The translations under genes and the position numbers were made by a program. A DNA stretch of 33,215 nucleotides from Prevotella sp. (GTDB lineage Bacteria; Bacteroidota; Bacteroidia; Bacteroidales; Bacteroidaceae). The stretch lies in contig JAFZIL010000049.1 in assembly GCA_017554385.1 (NCBI GenBank), positions 1 to 33,215 of the forward strand, given 5' to 3'. The notes under the pieces are model-generated. The model was not told the DNA's origin. It saw nothing but the letters and a program-made list of their open reading frames with translations, and did no database searches. Of the stretch, positions 7,566 through 18,900 are shown one piece after another (position 1 is the stretch's first letter; the number at the start of each line of letters is the position of its first letter).

Positions 7566-8336
7566 ATGTTTGAAACCGAATTATATCATACACTACTTAT
7601 CCTGGCTGGAATATCCAACCTGTCGATGGCAGCCTCTCTGCTCCACGGCAACCTGTCGTACGTCGACTATTCGGTCTACCGATGGGCACGCCGCTTGGTA
7701 GCTCTCTGCTTTACCATCTTCGCCATTGGCTTTTTCCTCCATGCCCATTTCGAGTGGCGCACGTCGTGGCCTGCCGCTGCCTCTGCGCTCTCGGTGAGCT
7801 ATTTCCATATCGGTGGCGTGCTCTTCGGTTGGAGCCACACCTCCCTGCTGCGTCCCGACTACCTGACGAAGAAGGTCATCGCGCGCGATCTTATTATATT
7901 AATTATAGGACTGATTAGCTATTGGACAGCGGTAGCCAATTTTTCACTTTTCGTTTTTCACTTTTCACTTTCAATTTTCTTCCTCCACGCCACCTTCATC
8001 GCCTACACCTTCTATCATACCTATCACGAGGTGAGGCGCGACATCCTGAGCATGCCTGCCGACAAAGGCTCTCGCCGGTGGTGGACGCCGGCAGCAAAGC
8101 GTACGGTGCTCAATGGCCACCACTCGTTTGTGATTTCCGGCCACCTCATCGTGCTCTTCGGCATTGGCAGCATCGTGGTCACCGCTGCCTTCCCCTCTCA
8201 GATAACCCCTTACACCGTGCTGCTTTGTATGGGCATCGCGGTCTATTGCTATATATTCTACGCCCTCTCCGAGTATGGCTATGTCATTGAGGCCGCCACG
8301 TATGCCACCGAGGACGCAGAGAGAATTGATAATTGA
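7566..8336 (+). CDS. Polytopic membrane protein resembling the sensor half of the divergent AraC-type regulator
   Basis: A 256-residue protein with about seven hydrophobic segments (around residues 5-27, 41-63, 72-92, 107-125, 126-150, 187-208, 214-236) and no DNA-binding domain. Spacing and local sequence around residues 38-95 (ARRLVALCFTIFAIGFFLHA...) recall residues 38-92 of the AraC-type protein encoded divergently (ARWLMAGATSLLFIQFLL...), suggesting a shared sensor fold. The ATG at 7566 was chosen over an upstream TTG at 7485 because the promoter box lies between them. Residues 122-135 are encoded by a repeat arm (7929-7970), giving an FSLF-FHFSL stretch inside a membrane segment. The stop codon lies in a heptamer tract (8324-8344). 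It may modulate the regulator or be a regulator that lost its output domain; both are inferences. Confidence 0.8.
   Translation: MFETELYHTLLILAGISNLSMAASLLHGNLSYVDYSVYRWARRLVALCFTIFAIGFFLHAHFEWRTSWPAAASALSVSYFHIGGVLFGWSHTSLLRPDYLTKKVIARDLIILIIGLISYWTAVANFSLFVFHFSLSIFFLHATFIAYTFYHTYHEVRRDILSMPADKGSRRWWTPAAKRTVLNGHHSFVISGHLIVLFGIGSIVVTAAFPSQITPYTVLLCMGIAVYCYIFYALSEYGYVIEAATYATEDAERIDN
7929..7970 (+). repeat. Repeat arm (GCGG core plus heptamers) embedded in frame
   Basis: GCGGTAGCCAATTT (7929-7942) is followed by four heptamers (TTCACTT, TTCGTTT, TTCACTT, TTCACTT). The core and heptamers match the right arm of the inverted-repeat element at 26453-26494. The reading frame stays open and the heptamers add Phe/Ser/Leu-rich residues within a predicted membrane segment. 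Confidence 0.75.
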
Positions 8337-8344
8337 TAATTGAG
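8324..8344 (+). repeat. Three-copy heptamer tract (AATTGAT) at a gene junction
   Basis: AATTGAT, AATTGAT and AATTGAG run in tandem. The TGA stop codon of the membrane protein (8334-8336) is made by the tract. The next gene starts 14 bases after it, so the tract forms the junction of two probably co-transcribed genes. Confidence 0.7.
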
Positions 8345-8358
8345 GAATATCGACATAT

Positions 8359-9579
8359 ATGAAACCATTAATCAACCATTCAACCTTCCGGCTGCTTCTG
8401 GCCTGCCTGTTCATCATGGCAGGCACGAAGCAGATGATCGCTTGGGATACTAAGCCCGGTGCCAATGGGAAGTACGACAAGTATTTCGACCGTCCGACCC
8501 ATTTCCCCGACTGGACGCAGCCCAGCGACTGGCCCAACGCCGAGTACTATCTGGTGTGTGCACGCTTTAGTGAAGACGGTCCGCAAATTGAGAACTACGA
8601 GGTGGCCGTCTACGACCAGAACGGCAAGCTGCGCCACTGTAACCGCTCCAGAGCGAAGGACAACCACCTCTGCACGCTCACCATCAAGGGCGAGGAGGGC
8701 GACCAGTTCCACTGCCAGATTATCTATGGTGACGACTTCGAGCACCCGATGATAGTCGACGCCGTGGAGACCTTCGGCTTCGGTACCAACGACATTGTGG
8801 GTTCAAAGACCGCACCGTACTGGCTTACCTTGCGTGAGCGCACCCTCCTTTCTGAGACATCGCCCGAGCCATTCGTCAGCGAGACGTGTGCCAGGGTCAC
8901 CGTGAAGCGTACCATTGCTCCTAACGAGTGGGGCACCATCTGTCTGCCCTTCGCCATGACTGCCGCTCAGGTGAAGACCGCATTCGGCGAGGACGTGGAG
9001 CTGGCCAACTTCAAAGGCTGCGTGGTAGGTTATGACGACGACGGACAGACCGTGAAGAGCATCAACGTGAGTTTTGCCGACACCACGGCTATGAAGGCCA
9101 ACCACCCTTATATTATAAAGGTACGCGAGCAGGTCAAAGAGTTCGAGGTCGACGGTGTGGACATTGTCGCCTTGGGCGAGAACGAGAAGGCGTCGGTGGA
9201 CTGCGACAAGAAAACCGTAACTGTGGGCAGTGATACGTATGTCAGCTACAACAGCTTCGTGGGTAACTACCAGAACGGTTTTATCGTTCCCGACCAGTCG
9301 CTGTTCCTCAGTGGCGGCAAGTTCTGGTACTCTACCGGCAAGACAAAGATGATGGCCTTCCGTGCCTACTTCGACTTCTACGACGTGCTGCCTTCGATGG
9401 AGGGAGCCGATTCCCGTATTACCATGTCCTTCGACAATGGTGCCCCCACCGCCGTTGAGCCTGTTTCGGTTCGGTCGCTGCAACCGGATCAGCTCTTTGA
9501 CCTTCAGGGCCGCCGGCTGACGAAAGCACAGTCTCCAGGCCTGTACATACAGAACGGCAGGAAGTTCTTTGTAAAATGA
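8359..9579 (+). CDS. Secreted two-domain protein with DLQGR...K C-terminal signature
   Basis: A 406-residue exported protein of unknown function. A signal peptide covers about residues 1-28. Residues about 12-157 are almost the same as the N-terminal part of the protein at 19560-20624 (for example DRPTHFPDWTQPSDWPNAEY and QNGKLRHC.RSRAKDNHLCT), and the DNA is also nearly the same. Residues about 190-350 form a domain opening with NEWGTICLPFAMT, related to the region WNTLCLPFSL in the 1759-residue protein. The last 28 residues (LFDLQGRR...GLYIQNGRKFFVK) match the C-terminal signature of the two large proteins in this window, suggesting the same export or surface-sorting route, possibly type IX. 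It follows the orphan sensor gene by 22 bases and is probably co-transcribed. Its stop codon lies in a heptamer tract. Confidence 0.85.
   Translation: MKPLINHSTFRLLLACLFIMAGTKQMIAWDTKPGANGKYDKYFDRPTHFPDWTQPSDWPNAEYYLVCARFSEDGPQIENYEVAVYDQNGKLRHCNRSRAKDNHLCTLTIKGEEGDQFHCQIIYGDDFEHPMIVDAVETFGFGTNDIVGSKTAPYWLTLRERTLLSETSPEPFVSETCARVTVKRTIAPNEWGTICLPFAMTAAQVKTAFGEDVELANFKGCVVGYDDDGQTVKSINVSFADTTAMKANHPYIIKVREQVKEFEVDGVDIVALGENEKASVDCDKKTVTVGSDTYVSYNSFVGNYQNGFIVPDQSLFLSGGKFWYSTGKTKMMAFRAYFDFYDVLPSMEGADSRITMSFDNGAPTAVEPVSVRSLQPDQLFDLQGRRLTKAQSPGLYIQNGRKFFVK
8392..8829 (+). repeat. Duplicated 0.43-kb segment, upstream copy
   Basis: This segment encodes the N-terminal module of the 406-residue protein. 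It recurs in the same orientation at 19596-20029 with long nucleotide-identical stretches and mostly third-position changes. The two copies flank the 9.6-kb giant gene as direct repeats. Confidence 0.85.
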
Positions 9580-9671
9580 AGAATGAAGAATGAAGAATTT
9601 GCTTCCGCGATGAAATAATGAAGAATGAAGAATTTGCTTCCGTGATGAAATAATGAAGAATTTACTTCCGC
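9576..9671 (+). repeat. Heptamer tract with three copies of the TTGCTTCCGC core
   Basis: Three ATGAAGA heptamers (9576-9596) supply the TGA stop of the 406-residue protein. The core GAATTTGCTTCCGC occurs at 9595-9608, then as GAATTTGCTTCCGT at 9630-9643 and GAATTTACTTCCGC at 9658-9671. The copies are 35 and 28 bases apart, both multiples of 7. Each core is followed by GATGAAA; after the third, this ATG is the start codon of the next gene, while the first two give ATG-AAA-TAA mini-frames. Confidence 0.8.
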
Positions 9672-9672
9672 G

Positions 9673-9885
9673 ATGAAAAAGAAAAACTACATACAACCGG
9701 ATGTCCTTGTGGTGCGCTGCCAACCCATGACCATCATCTGCGCCTCGGGCGTGGAATCGGACGAAAAGCAGATTGAATATGGAGGCGTTGACGAGGACGG
9801 TAACCTGACCCCAGGCACGCGCCGCTATAACGACTGCTGGCAAGAGGAGGACGAAGAGGAAGAGCGCGACGAATATGGCTGGTGA
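9673..9885 (+). CDS. Second small peptide, K-K-x-Y-x-x-P type, acidic C-terminus
   Basis: A 70-residue protein of unknown function. It begins MKKKNYIQPDVLVVRC, like the 60-residue peptide at 5782 (Lys-rich, Tyr, then Pro-acidic and a short beta-type V-V stretch). A hydrophobic/Cys segment follows (MTIICASG, about residues 19-26), and the tail is very acidic (EEDEEEERDE) ending in Trp. Three Cys are present. There is no clear signal peptide or lipobox. The start codon lies immediately after a TTCCGC repeat core, so the repeat itself supplies the translation start region. It sits 62 bases before the giant surface-protein gene and is probably co-transcribed with it. Two such peptides beside large surface proteins suggest a linked role, which the sequence does not reveal. 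Confidence 0.7.
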   Translation: MKKKNYIQPDVLVVRCQPMTIICASGVESDEKQIEYGGVDEDGNLTPGTRRYNDCWQEEDEEEERDEYGW

Positions 9886-9947
9886 CAAGTGAGCGAATGC
9901 GAAACTTCTTTTAAACAAAATAATAACCATTAAAAAACCATTTAAGT

Positions 9948-12900
9948 ATGGAAATGAAAAAACAATTACTCAGTTGGCTACGCGTGCCGATAGGCGGGCG
10001 AAAGCCAGAACGAAGTGATGGGACGGGCACCCTGCGCTCCTGTCTCATGGCACTGTTGATGCTCTTTGCCGTGCAAGGGGCGTGGGCGGGTAATGATTAT
10101 AGTCCCACTATCAACAAGACATCCGACGAAAATGTGAGTATTACCGAAAACGCACTCAATTATGCGTTCAATATCGTGTATTGGGACTATAACGGAAATA
10201 ACTACTACTGGGATGCAAATGCATGTATCAAGGTAAACGGTGAAACGCTTTGTACCTTCAAGGATCTTCTTAAAGGCTATTTCACAATAGGAGAGCCGTA
10301 TAATAACAGTTCGGGTAGTTATACAGAAGCTAAACATGATGAATTCTATCAAAAGTATACAGGCAAACTGATCGTTACTAGGCAGTATACTGTTGGTAAC
10401 ACCGTCGTCTATGTCAGTGCCAGTAACCCCCGGAAAAGGGCTAATACTTCGTATAGTATGGAGATGACCATCGACGTTGCGTTTGAGCGATACTGGGTTG
10501 ATTTTACACGAACTATCAAATGGGAAGGTAGGTGGTGGAATCGAGATCATACAAATTATACGGACTATAACGAGGTCCTGTATAATTGCAAAGCGCCTAC
10601 GGTGTCGATGCCTACTATCACCAAAAGTAACTTCACCCGTACTGGCAACAAGAAAGTGAAGTTCACCTATCCGTCTTATTCAAACTACTCCGGCTGGTCA
10701 ACGCAGACCATCATGTACTGGGAGGATTGTACAAACTCCTGGCTGAACCCCAGCCAGAAAGCCTACGGTACGCTTTCTCAGACCGGCGAGTTCAGCGTGG
10801 GCAGCAACTACGAGCCTGTGACCCTCTATCCGCGCTTTGAGTATTACAAAAATGCCAATTATTGGGGATCTGGATCCTCTGGTGACTATGTTTTCCGCTT
10901 CGACAAGAACTATGGTAAAGATGGTTCCATAGTTATTCCCGGACAGCCCCGTCCGAAGAATGTGACGGTGTCGAGCACCAACACCTACAATAAGAATGTG
11001 ACCATCACCTGGGAGCGCGATGCCTACAACAGTAGCACGGCCACCGATGGTAAATGGGTCATTTTCCGTAAGAAGACGGGTGATGCCAGCACGCAAGTGA
11101 AGTTGACCGGCACTTCGCCTTTGGCCAACACCACCTATAGCTATACCGACACGAGTGGCGCCCTGGAATATGGCACCCAGTACACCTACACCGTGTGTTA
11201 TCAGCCCAATGGCTGGACGATAAGCAGTGAGGGCGATGCCGAGGGACTTAGCAATTTCGTGCGCTGTACGCTGAATCGTGACTTTGCGTTCAGCGGCGAA
11301 ACAGCTACGGCGGCAGATGGCAAGATTACCTTCTCGTGGAGTCATAATGCCATTGCGGATGCCAGCGCTACGAATAAGTATACCCTCTATGTGCAGCAAA
11401 GTACTGACGACGGCAAGAATTGGACCAATGTAAAAACCATTGAAATTACCAGTACGTCGACGACGAGCGGCAGTTATACCTTAGACAATCCAGATGCCTA
11501 CCAACCCTACAAGTTCCGCGCAAAGATGACGGTGCAGGGCATAGAGGTCTTTAGTGCTGAAAAGACGGCCACGTCGACCGCAGGCTCCACGCTGACGAAC
11601 TTCACCGCCTCGCGCGGCACCTATAACACGTCGGTGAAACTGGCGTGGACGGTCAATCAGAAGGGCACTAATAACACCTACTTCACCCTGCAGCGTCGCC
11701 CAATGGGCAGTACCAGCGAGGGTGCCTGGGCCAACATCTACAACACTTCAGGTACGGCCACCAGCTACAGCTATGACGACCAGACGGCCCAGCCCGGCTC
11801 GTTCAACGAGTATCGTCTGAAGATTTTCGATACATGGAATGGCAAACTCTACGAAGGCAGCTCCTTGGAGACCGACGGTTTCTGCTTAGCCCGCGGTGTG
11901 ATGAGTGGACGCATTACCTACGGCTCCGGCACGGCTGTCGAGGGCGCCAGGATTACACTGAATACTACCAATGCCGACGGCGAGGCCATCAAGAGCAACC
12001 GCTCATTGTATTTCGACGGTACAGTGAACACCACCACTAATGGCGGTTCCGGTCTCACTTGCGAAACAGATGCCGCCGATATCCAGAATCTGTTTGGCAA
12101 GGACTTTACCATCCAGATGTGGGTGAAGCCCGATGTGACGAAAATGACTGCCAACGATAACTATGAATTGTTCGACCTCCCGGCAGCCGTAGGATTCTTC
12201 ATTACCAAGTCTTCTGAGGGCTATAAGTGGTCTTACATGGTCAACAATTCACAAGGTTCATTTGACAAGACTGTCGATACTAACAAATGGACTCACCTTA
12301 CTTGGACTTATTCACAGTCGGCCAAGACACTCACACTCTATACTACCCAGGACTGCATCAACATCAAGGACAAGGTAGTGAAAACATCCGTTACCATTCC
12401 TGCTAACAAAGTGAATGCAGCCTCTACATTTGGCTTCGGTAACTGGTCTAACCTGGGGGGACCGGCACCCTACGCCGGCTATATGGACGAGGTGCGCATC
12501 TTCAACCGTTGTCTGAGCGAGGCTGAGATTCTGAAGAACTGCAACCACACGCTGAACGGTTCGGAGGAAGGCCTGATGGCTTACTATCCGTTTGATGAGG
12601 GCATGGCAAAGCAGACCAAGGCCTACGACTTCAGCAGGCAGAACGGTGTGAGCAACGAACACCACATGCGTACTGGTACTGCTGCCCGCAGCGAGCAGAA
12701 CATTGTGCCCAGCGAGGAACAGCTGAGCCTGATGACCTATACCGACAAGAACGGTAACTATATGGTGCGCGGCATACCCTTCTCGGGCGATGGCACCAAC
12801 TACATCATCACACCATCGTTAGGCATACACGAGTTTGCTCCTACCAACCAGAGCCGCTTCGTGAGCATCAACTCGCTGAATTTCTCTTCCATTGACTTCG

Positions 12901-15900
12901 AAGACATTTCGAGCTTCCCCGTCAGCGGAACAGTCTACTATGAAGGTACGGACATCCCCGTCGACAGCGTACAGTTCTTCGTCGACGGTGCCATCTGCGC
13001 CAAGGACGGTGTGCCCGTCATGACGGGTGTTGACGGTTCGTACACCATCGACGTGCCCATTGGCGACCACTACATCACCGCCTCGCGACTGCACCATACC
13101 TTCGTCAATGGCGGACGCTATCCTGAAGATAACAACAACACTGGACTGAGGGAGACCTTCATGAAAGAGATGAAGGGTGTGGACTTCTACGACAACACCA
13201 TGACCGTGCTGGCCGGACGTGTGGTCGGCGGTGCCATTGAGCGTGACAAGCAGTTAGGATTCGGCCTGAGCAAGAACAACATCGGCCAGGCACGCATCAC
13301 CCTGCAGACCACCGACGAGAAGTATCATGTGAACGTGACGACTACCAAGGTCGGAACCACCACCAATCGCAGCTATGCCAAAGCTACCGTAGCGCTGAAC
13401 TCGCCCTCCGACAAGGTACACAGCACGGCGTGGCGCAACGCCACCAGCACCGGTGACGCCACCGCTGCCCGGCAGATTGTCATCAAGACCGACCCCGCCA
13501 CTGGTGAGTATGCCGTGCTGCTGCCGCCACTGCGCTATGAGGTTGTGAATGTAGAGTTCGTCAATACCAACCCCGACGTGCATTTCGACTACTCCAGCTC
13601 GAAGGACGAGGTGAACGTGACGCGGCTTGGCTTTGAGACGACCGACACGCTGAAGACCGACAAGAGCCAGACCTTCACCTACCTGACCCGCTTCGACAAG
13701 ATCTATACCGCACCCATCGACTTCAAGGTGATCCAGGAGGGATGCCCCGACGGTGCATTCGGTCTCGAGTCAGTCACCTATAACGACGCTGCACTGGATG
13801 AACACACCGTAGGCAACCTCTACACGATTAGTTCTATCGGAAAGGTCGGCTACCCTTACGGTGCTCCTATCTTCCAGCAGGGCGAACAGTACACCTTCAA
13901 CATCGAGGCATGCCAGACCTACAAGAACTACGACGGTGGTCTGACGAACCCAGTGGTCGACACCGTGCCCATGGACAGCATGGAGGTGACGGCAAGCAAC
14001 GGCCTGAGCGACGAGCAGTTTGTGGCCATCAGGGATGATGTCACCTACAACGGAAAGAGCTATAAGGCCGGTGACTTGGTAGAGATGCAGAGCAGCAAAT
14101 TCTACCTTGATGCCGAAGGAAAGGGCACCTACGCGTGGACGGCAGGATTCCCCGACCTGACATCGCCCTACAACCACAAGGGCTTCTATTTCACCTACAA
14201 CAACGGCGAGCAGTGGCCCGCGCCCAACACCTCTCAGCCGGGCATCATACTGGGTTGCGTACCCACAGGAGTCAACTTCACGACGGCAGCACCCGACGTG
14301 GTAGAGATGGTGCTGCGCGATCCCCCAGGCACCAACTCATCGGCCACTTGGGAAGCTGGAACTACCGTGACCACCTCACATACTGACTTCGCGAAGGCCG
14401 TCACCGACGACAAGTTGATTACTCACCTTCAGGCAGGTTTCTGGCAGGAGACCGAGGCTGGCTTAGGCGTGGTCGTCGTGACCCGCATAGAGGCTAAGGC
14501 CGATCTCGATGCCGGTGTACACAGCCAGACGGAAACTGGCGACGAGCACACCGTTATCACCACCACCACACTCGATCGCGCCATCAGCACCAGTGCAGAG
14601 CCTGAGTATGTGGGCGCCCAGGGCGACGTGTTCATCGGACGCGCCAAGAACTACCTCTTTGGAGCAGCACGCACCATCGGTTTCAAGGAAGAGAGCGCCA
14701 ACAACTATGTCCTCGACCTCGACATGGGTATCACCCGTGGTGTGGAGTATGGCACTTACTTCAATTATACACAGAACTACATAGAGAATACGCTGCTGCC
14801 CAACTTGGAGAAACTGCGCGACGCACAGCTCATCTATAATGAGAATCCTCAGAGCGTGGCACCTGTGCCTGGCAAGATCATCTTCGTCACTAACCTCAAG
14901 CCTGGCGACTACGGCTACGGCTCGTCGAACGACAATAAGGATGTGTGGGGCGATAACGCCGCAAAATACGACGCCCAGACCGGACCGAGCTACCGCATGA
15001 TCATCCCGAGGGATAATCAGGGCAATGCCTTGGTGGAAGGCGTGGACTCCATCAAACTCTACAATAACAACATCAAGGGCTGGCACAATACCCTTGCCGC
15101 CAACGAGGAGGCCAAGGTGAGAGCTAAGAGCAACCGCAACACCTATCTGGACCAGAACATCTCCTTCGACTCCGGCAGCACCATCACACAGAGCATGACT
15201 CAGACATACGCCGAGGGCACTACCACGACAGAGGAATATACCACGACGGCCGTACTCAACGCGTCTGTCGGTGCGCTCTTCTGTGAGACTGGTCTGATTG
15301 TGAACACCGAGAACGAGTGGGGAAAACACGAGGGAAAGAGCGATGGCAAGGAGAACGAGAACCACTCTACCGTGAGCTACTCGCTGGTGGAGAACGGTGA
15401 CGACGATGCCATCTCCGTCGACGTGTTCAAGTCGGCCGACGCATTCTCGCCCATCTTCATCACACGTGCCGGACAGACCTGCTGCCCGTACGAGGGTGCA
15501 CGCTACACCAAGTACTACAAGCCCGGCTACAAGCTCGACGAGGCTACCATGCAGATTGAGCAGCCGCACATCCTCATTGACAATGTGAAGAACGCTGTGA
15601 AGAGCGGTGTGGCCAATGGTTCTACTGCCCGCTTCAACGTGACACTGACCAACACCTCAGAGATTGACGAGGACGTGTTCTTCGATGTCTTCGTGCCCAG
15701 CACGGGTAACGCCAACGCTGCAAACGTCGGCTTGAACGGCGAGCCTGTCAGCGTGAAGAAGGTGTCGTTGCTCGTTCCGGCCGGTGAAGCCGTCAACGCC
15801 GTGCTCACCGTCGACCAGATCGATCCGAGTATTCAGGACTACGACTCTATTGCCGTGGTCATCGCATCGCAGTGCCAGCAGGATCCCGCAAGCACATGGG

Positions 15901-18900
15901 AAGTGATTGCCGACACGGCCTACGTCAGCGTACACTATGTGGCCACCTCGTCGCCCGTGACGATGCAGATAGCCTCTACGACCGTCAACACCAGCAACAC
16001 CGACGAGACTGCCGTCATCAAGGTGGGCGGCTACGACCTCGGCTTCAACGGATTCAAGGGCGTGAAGCTGCAGTACAAGTATGCCAACGATGCTGCCTGG
16101 ACGACCTTCAAGGAGTACCACGCTTCCGACATCTACGCAACTCAGACCAGCGAACAGCTGCCTGAGGGCGGACTGACCTACTTCTACGACATGAAGGGCA
16201 AGAGCGACGGACGCTACACCTTCCGCGCTATGAGCACTTCGACCTTCAAGAGCGAGGACTACAATGTCTTTAGCGACGAAATCACCGTCATCAAGGACAT
16301 GCAGCGTCCGCAGCTGCTTGGACTGGCCAACCCCAGCGACGGTATCCTCTCCGCCGGCGAGGAAATCTCTGTCAACTTCAACGAGGACATCCGCTCGGGT
16401 GCCATCAACGAGCTGACCAGCTTCGAGGTCATCGGTGAACTGAACGAGGCTCAGATCGACCATAACGTGGGTCTGAAGATGGAAGGTAGCGACTGTACCG
16501 CCTACACCCAGGCCGACGTCACACTGGGTAACCGCAGCTTCAGCGTTGAGTCGTGGGTGAACATCGCAGGCCAGGGTACCCTCTTTGCACATGGCAAGGG
16601 AAGCAACAAGTTCGCACTGGGTGCTGATGCCGACGGCCATCTCGTGGCTACCATCGGCGAGCACACCTACACCTCTGTCAAGGCCATGCCGCTGAACAAG
16701 TGGGCTTATCTCATGGTGAGCTACAACTATGATGAAGGTGCCAGCAAGCTGTCGGCCAACATCGCTACTGACGACCAGACCATCGGCCTGTTCGGAGGAG
16801 AAAGCGTAGCTGACTATAGCGGTAACGGCAATATCACTCTTGGAAACCAGATGACCGGTGCCATCCAGGAGCTGACCCTCTGGGACAGCGCACACACACT
16901 CGCTGAGGCTCTGGAGTACATGCACATCACCAAGAAACCTACGGAACCGGGCCTCATCGGCTACTGGAAGTTTGACGAGGGCAACGGCACCGTCGCCAAC
17001 GACGTTGCACGCAGCCGTCACATGACGCTGACAGCAGCCAACTGGTATCTGAACAACAAGAACAAGGCCGTGACGCTCGACGGTAGCAATGCCCTCCAGA
17101 TGGACATCACCGCTATCAGCTCCGGCGATAACGATGACTATGCCTTTGAGATGTGGTTCAAGGGTAGCGACACCAACAAGGGTGCCACGCTCTTCGCAAC
17201 CAGCGTGACTGACGGACCTAAGATGGCCTTCGATGCCGACGGCATGCTCACACTGAGCAGCAAGGGTGCCACCACGCAGCTCTCGAAGAAGAACTACCTC
17301 GACAACGCTTGGCACCATGTGGCACTGAACGTGCTGCGCGGAGGTACAGCCAGCGTCTATGTCGACGGTACCATCGCCAAGCAGATCTCTGCAAAGGCAG
17401 TGGCTGCCCTCCAGGGCTATGCTCTCTTCATCGGTGCCGATAAGCAGGACAATACCTTTGAGAATTACTTCACAGGTAGCATCGACGAGGTGCGCCTCTG
17501 GCACGCTACGCTCAACGGAAAGACCATACAGAGCCGTATCCACAACCGCCTGCAGGGCAATGAGAACGGACTCGTGGCCTACTATCCCTTCGAGGCCAAG
17601 ACGCTGGACAGCGGCAATCAGGTGGTGGTTGTCAACAGCCCGTTAGACAACGCCCTTGATGCCAACGGAAGACCGTCGACCGCTACTGTGGTCAGCAGTT
17701 CTGCTGCCGACATCGCTTACAGCGACGATGCTCCCGCACTGAAGCCTGCGAAGAATGCCACCAACCTGGACTTCAGCTACGTGGCCAGCGAGCGCAAGAT
17801 TGTGTTCTCACTGAACAATACGCCCGACCTGCTTGAAGGAACCACCGTGCAGTTCACTGTCAAGAATGTCGCCGACGTGAACGGCAACTACTGTCTGCCT
17901 ATCGTCTGGACGGCATACATCCGACAGAACCAGCTGCTGTGGCTCACCGACAATGCCAGCGTGAAGGGCGAGCAGGGATCGGAAATGAGCTTCACGGCTC
18001 AGTTCGAGAACACCAGCGGACAGAACGCTACATGGGCACTCTTAGGTCTGCCTTCTTGGCTGACCGCCAGCGAGACGGCCGGTACAGTGGCTGCTACCAA
18101 GCAGAAGACGCTGACATTTACCGTCGACCCGTCGACAGCCATCGGCAAGTATGAGAGCACCATCTATCTCTATGGTGACAACCAGATCTACGAGCCGTTT
18201 ACGGTGAGCCTGAACGTCACTGGTGAAACACCCAACTGGGAGGCTACACCGGGCAATAGCACCATGACCATCGTGGGTGTGCTGAACATCGACGGCCATC
18301 AGAGCGAGGACACCGAGGATATGGTAGCCGCCTTCCGTGGCACCGAGTGCGTGGGCGTGGCTCATCCGAAGTACTTCAGCCGCTACGATAGTTACATGGT
18401 GATGCTGAACATCTATGGTGAGAACAAAGCTGACCTGACCTACAAGGCATACGATGCCTCGACGGGTACCATCTATCCGTCGGTCGAAGTAAGCGATACG
18501 AGGGCCAACGAGTTCGTGGCCGATAAGACCGTCGGTACGTTCAACACTCCTGTGACGTTTACTCCGCTGAACGAGATTGAGCAAGACCTGTCGTTGAACC
18601 GCGCCGGCTGGAAGTGGTTCTCACTGTACGCCATGCCGAAGGACGCTGCTCCAGATGCTGTGTTCAAGGATGCCCTTGATGCCATTACGACAGTTACTGA
18701 TGGTGATAATTCGTCTATCAACTGGATTGGTGGGCCGGATCTTGACGATCCTGCTACGATGTACAAGCTGAACGCTGTTGCACGGTATGTGGAGACGATC
18801 GTAGGCACGCCCACTGACTGTACCGACATCGACATCACACTGAATAGCGGCTGGTCTTGGATAGGCTATCCCTGCCAGGCTTCTAACTCGCTCAAAGCAG

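Noticed and set aside
15657-17543. Long open frame of 628 codons on the minus strand within the giant gene
   Set aside because: It is antisense to a continuous domain-rich coding sequence with LamG motifs; its composition (Val, His, Asp rich) is typical of a mirror frame of GC-rich codons.
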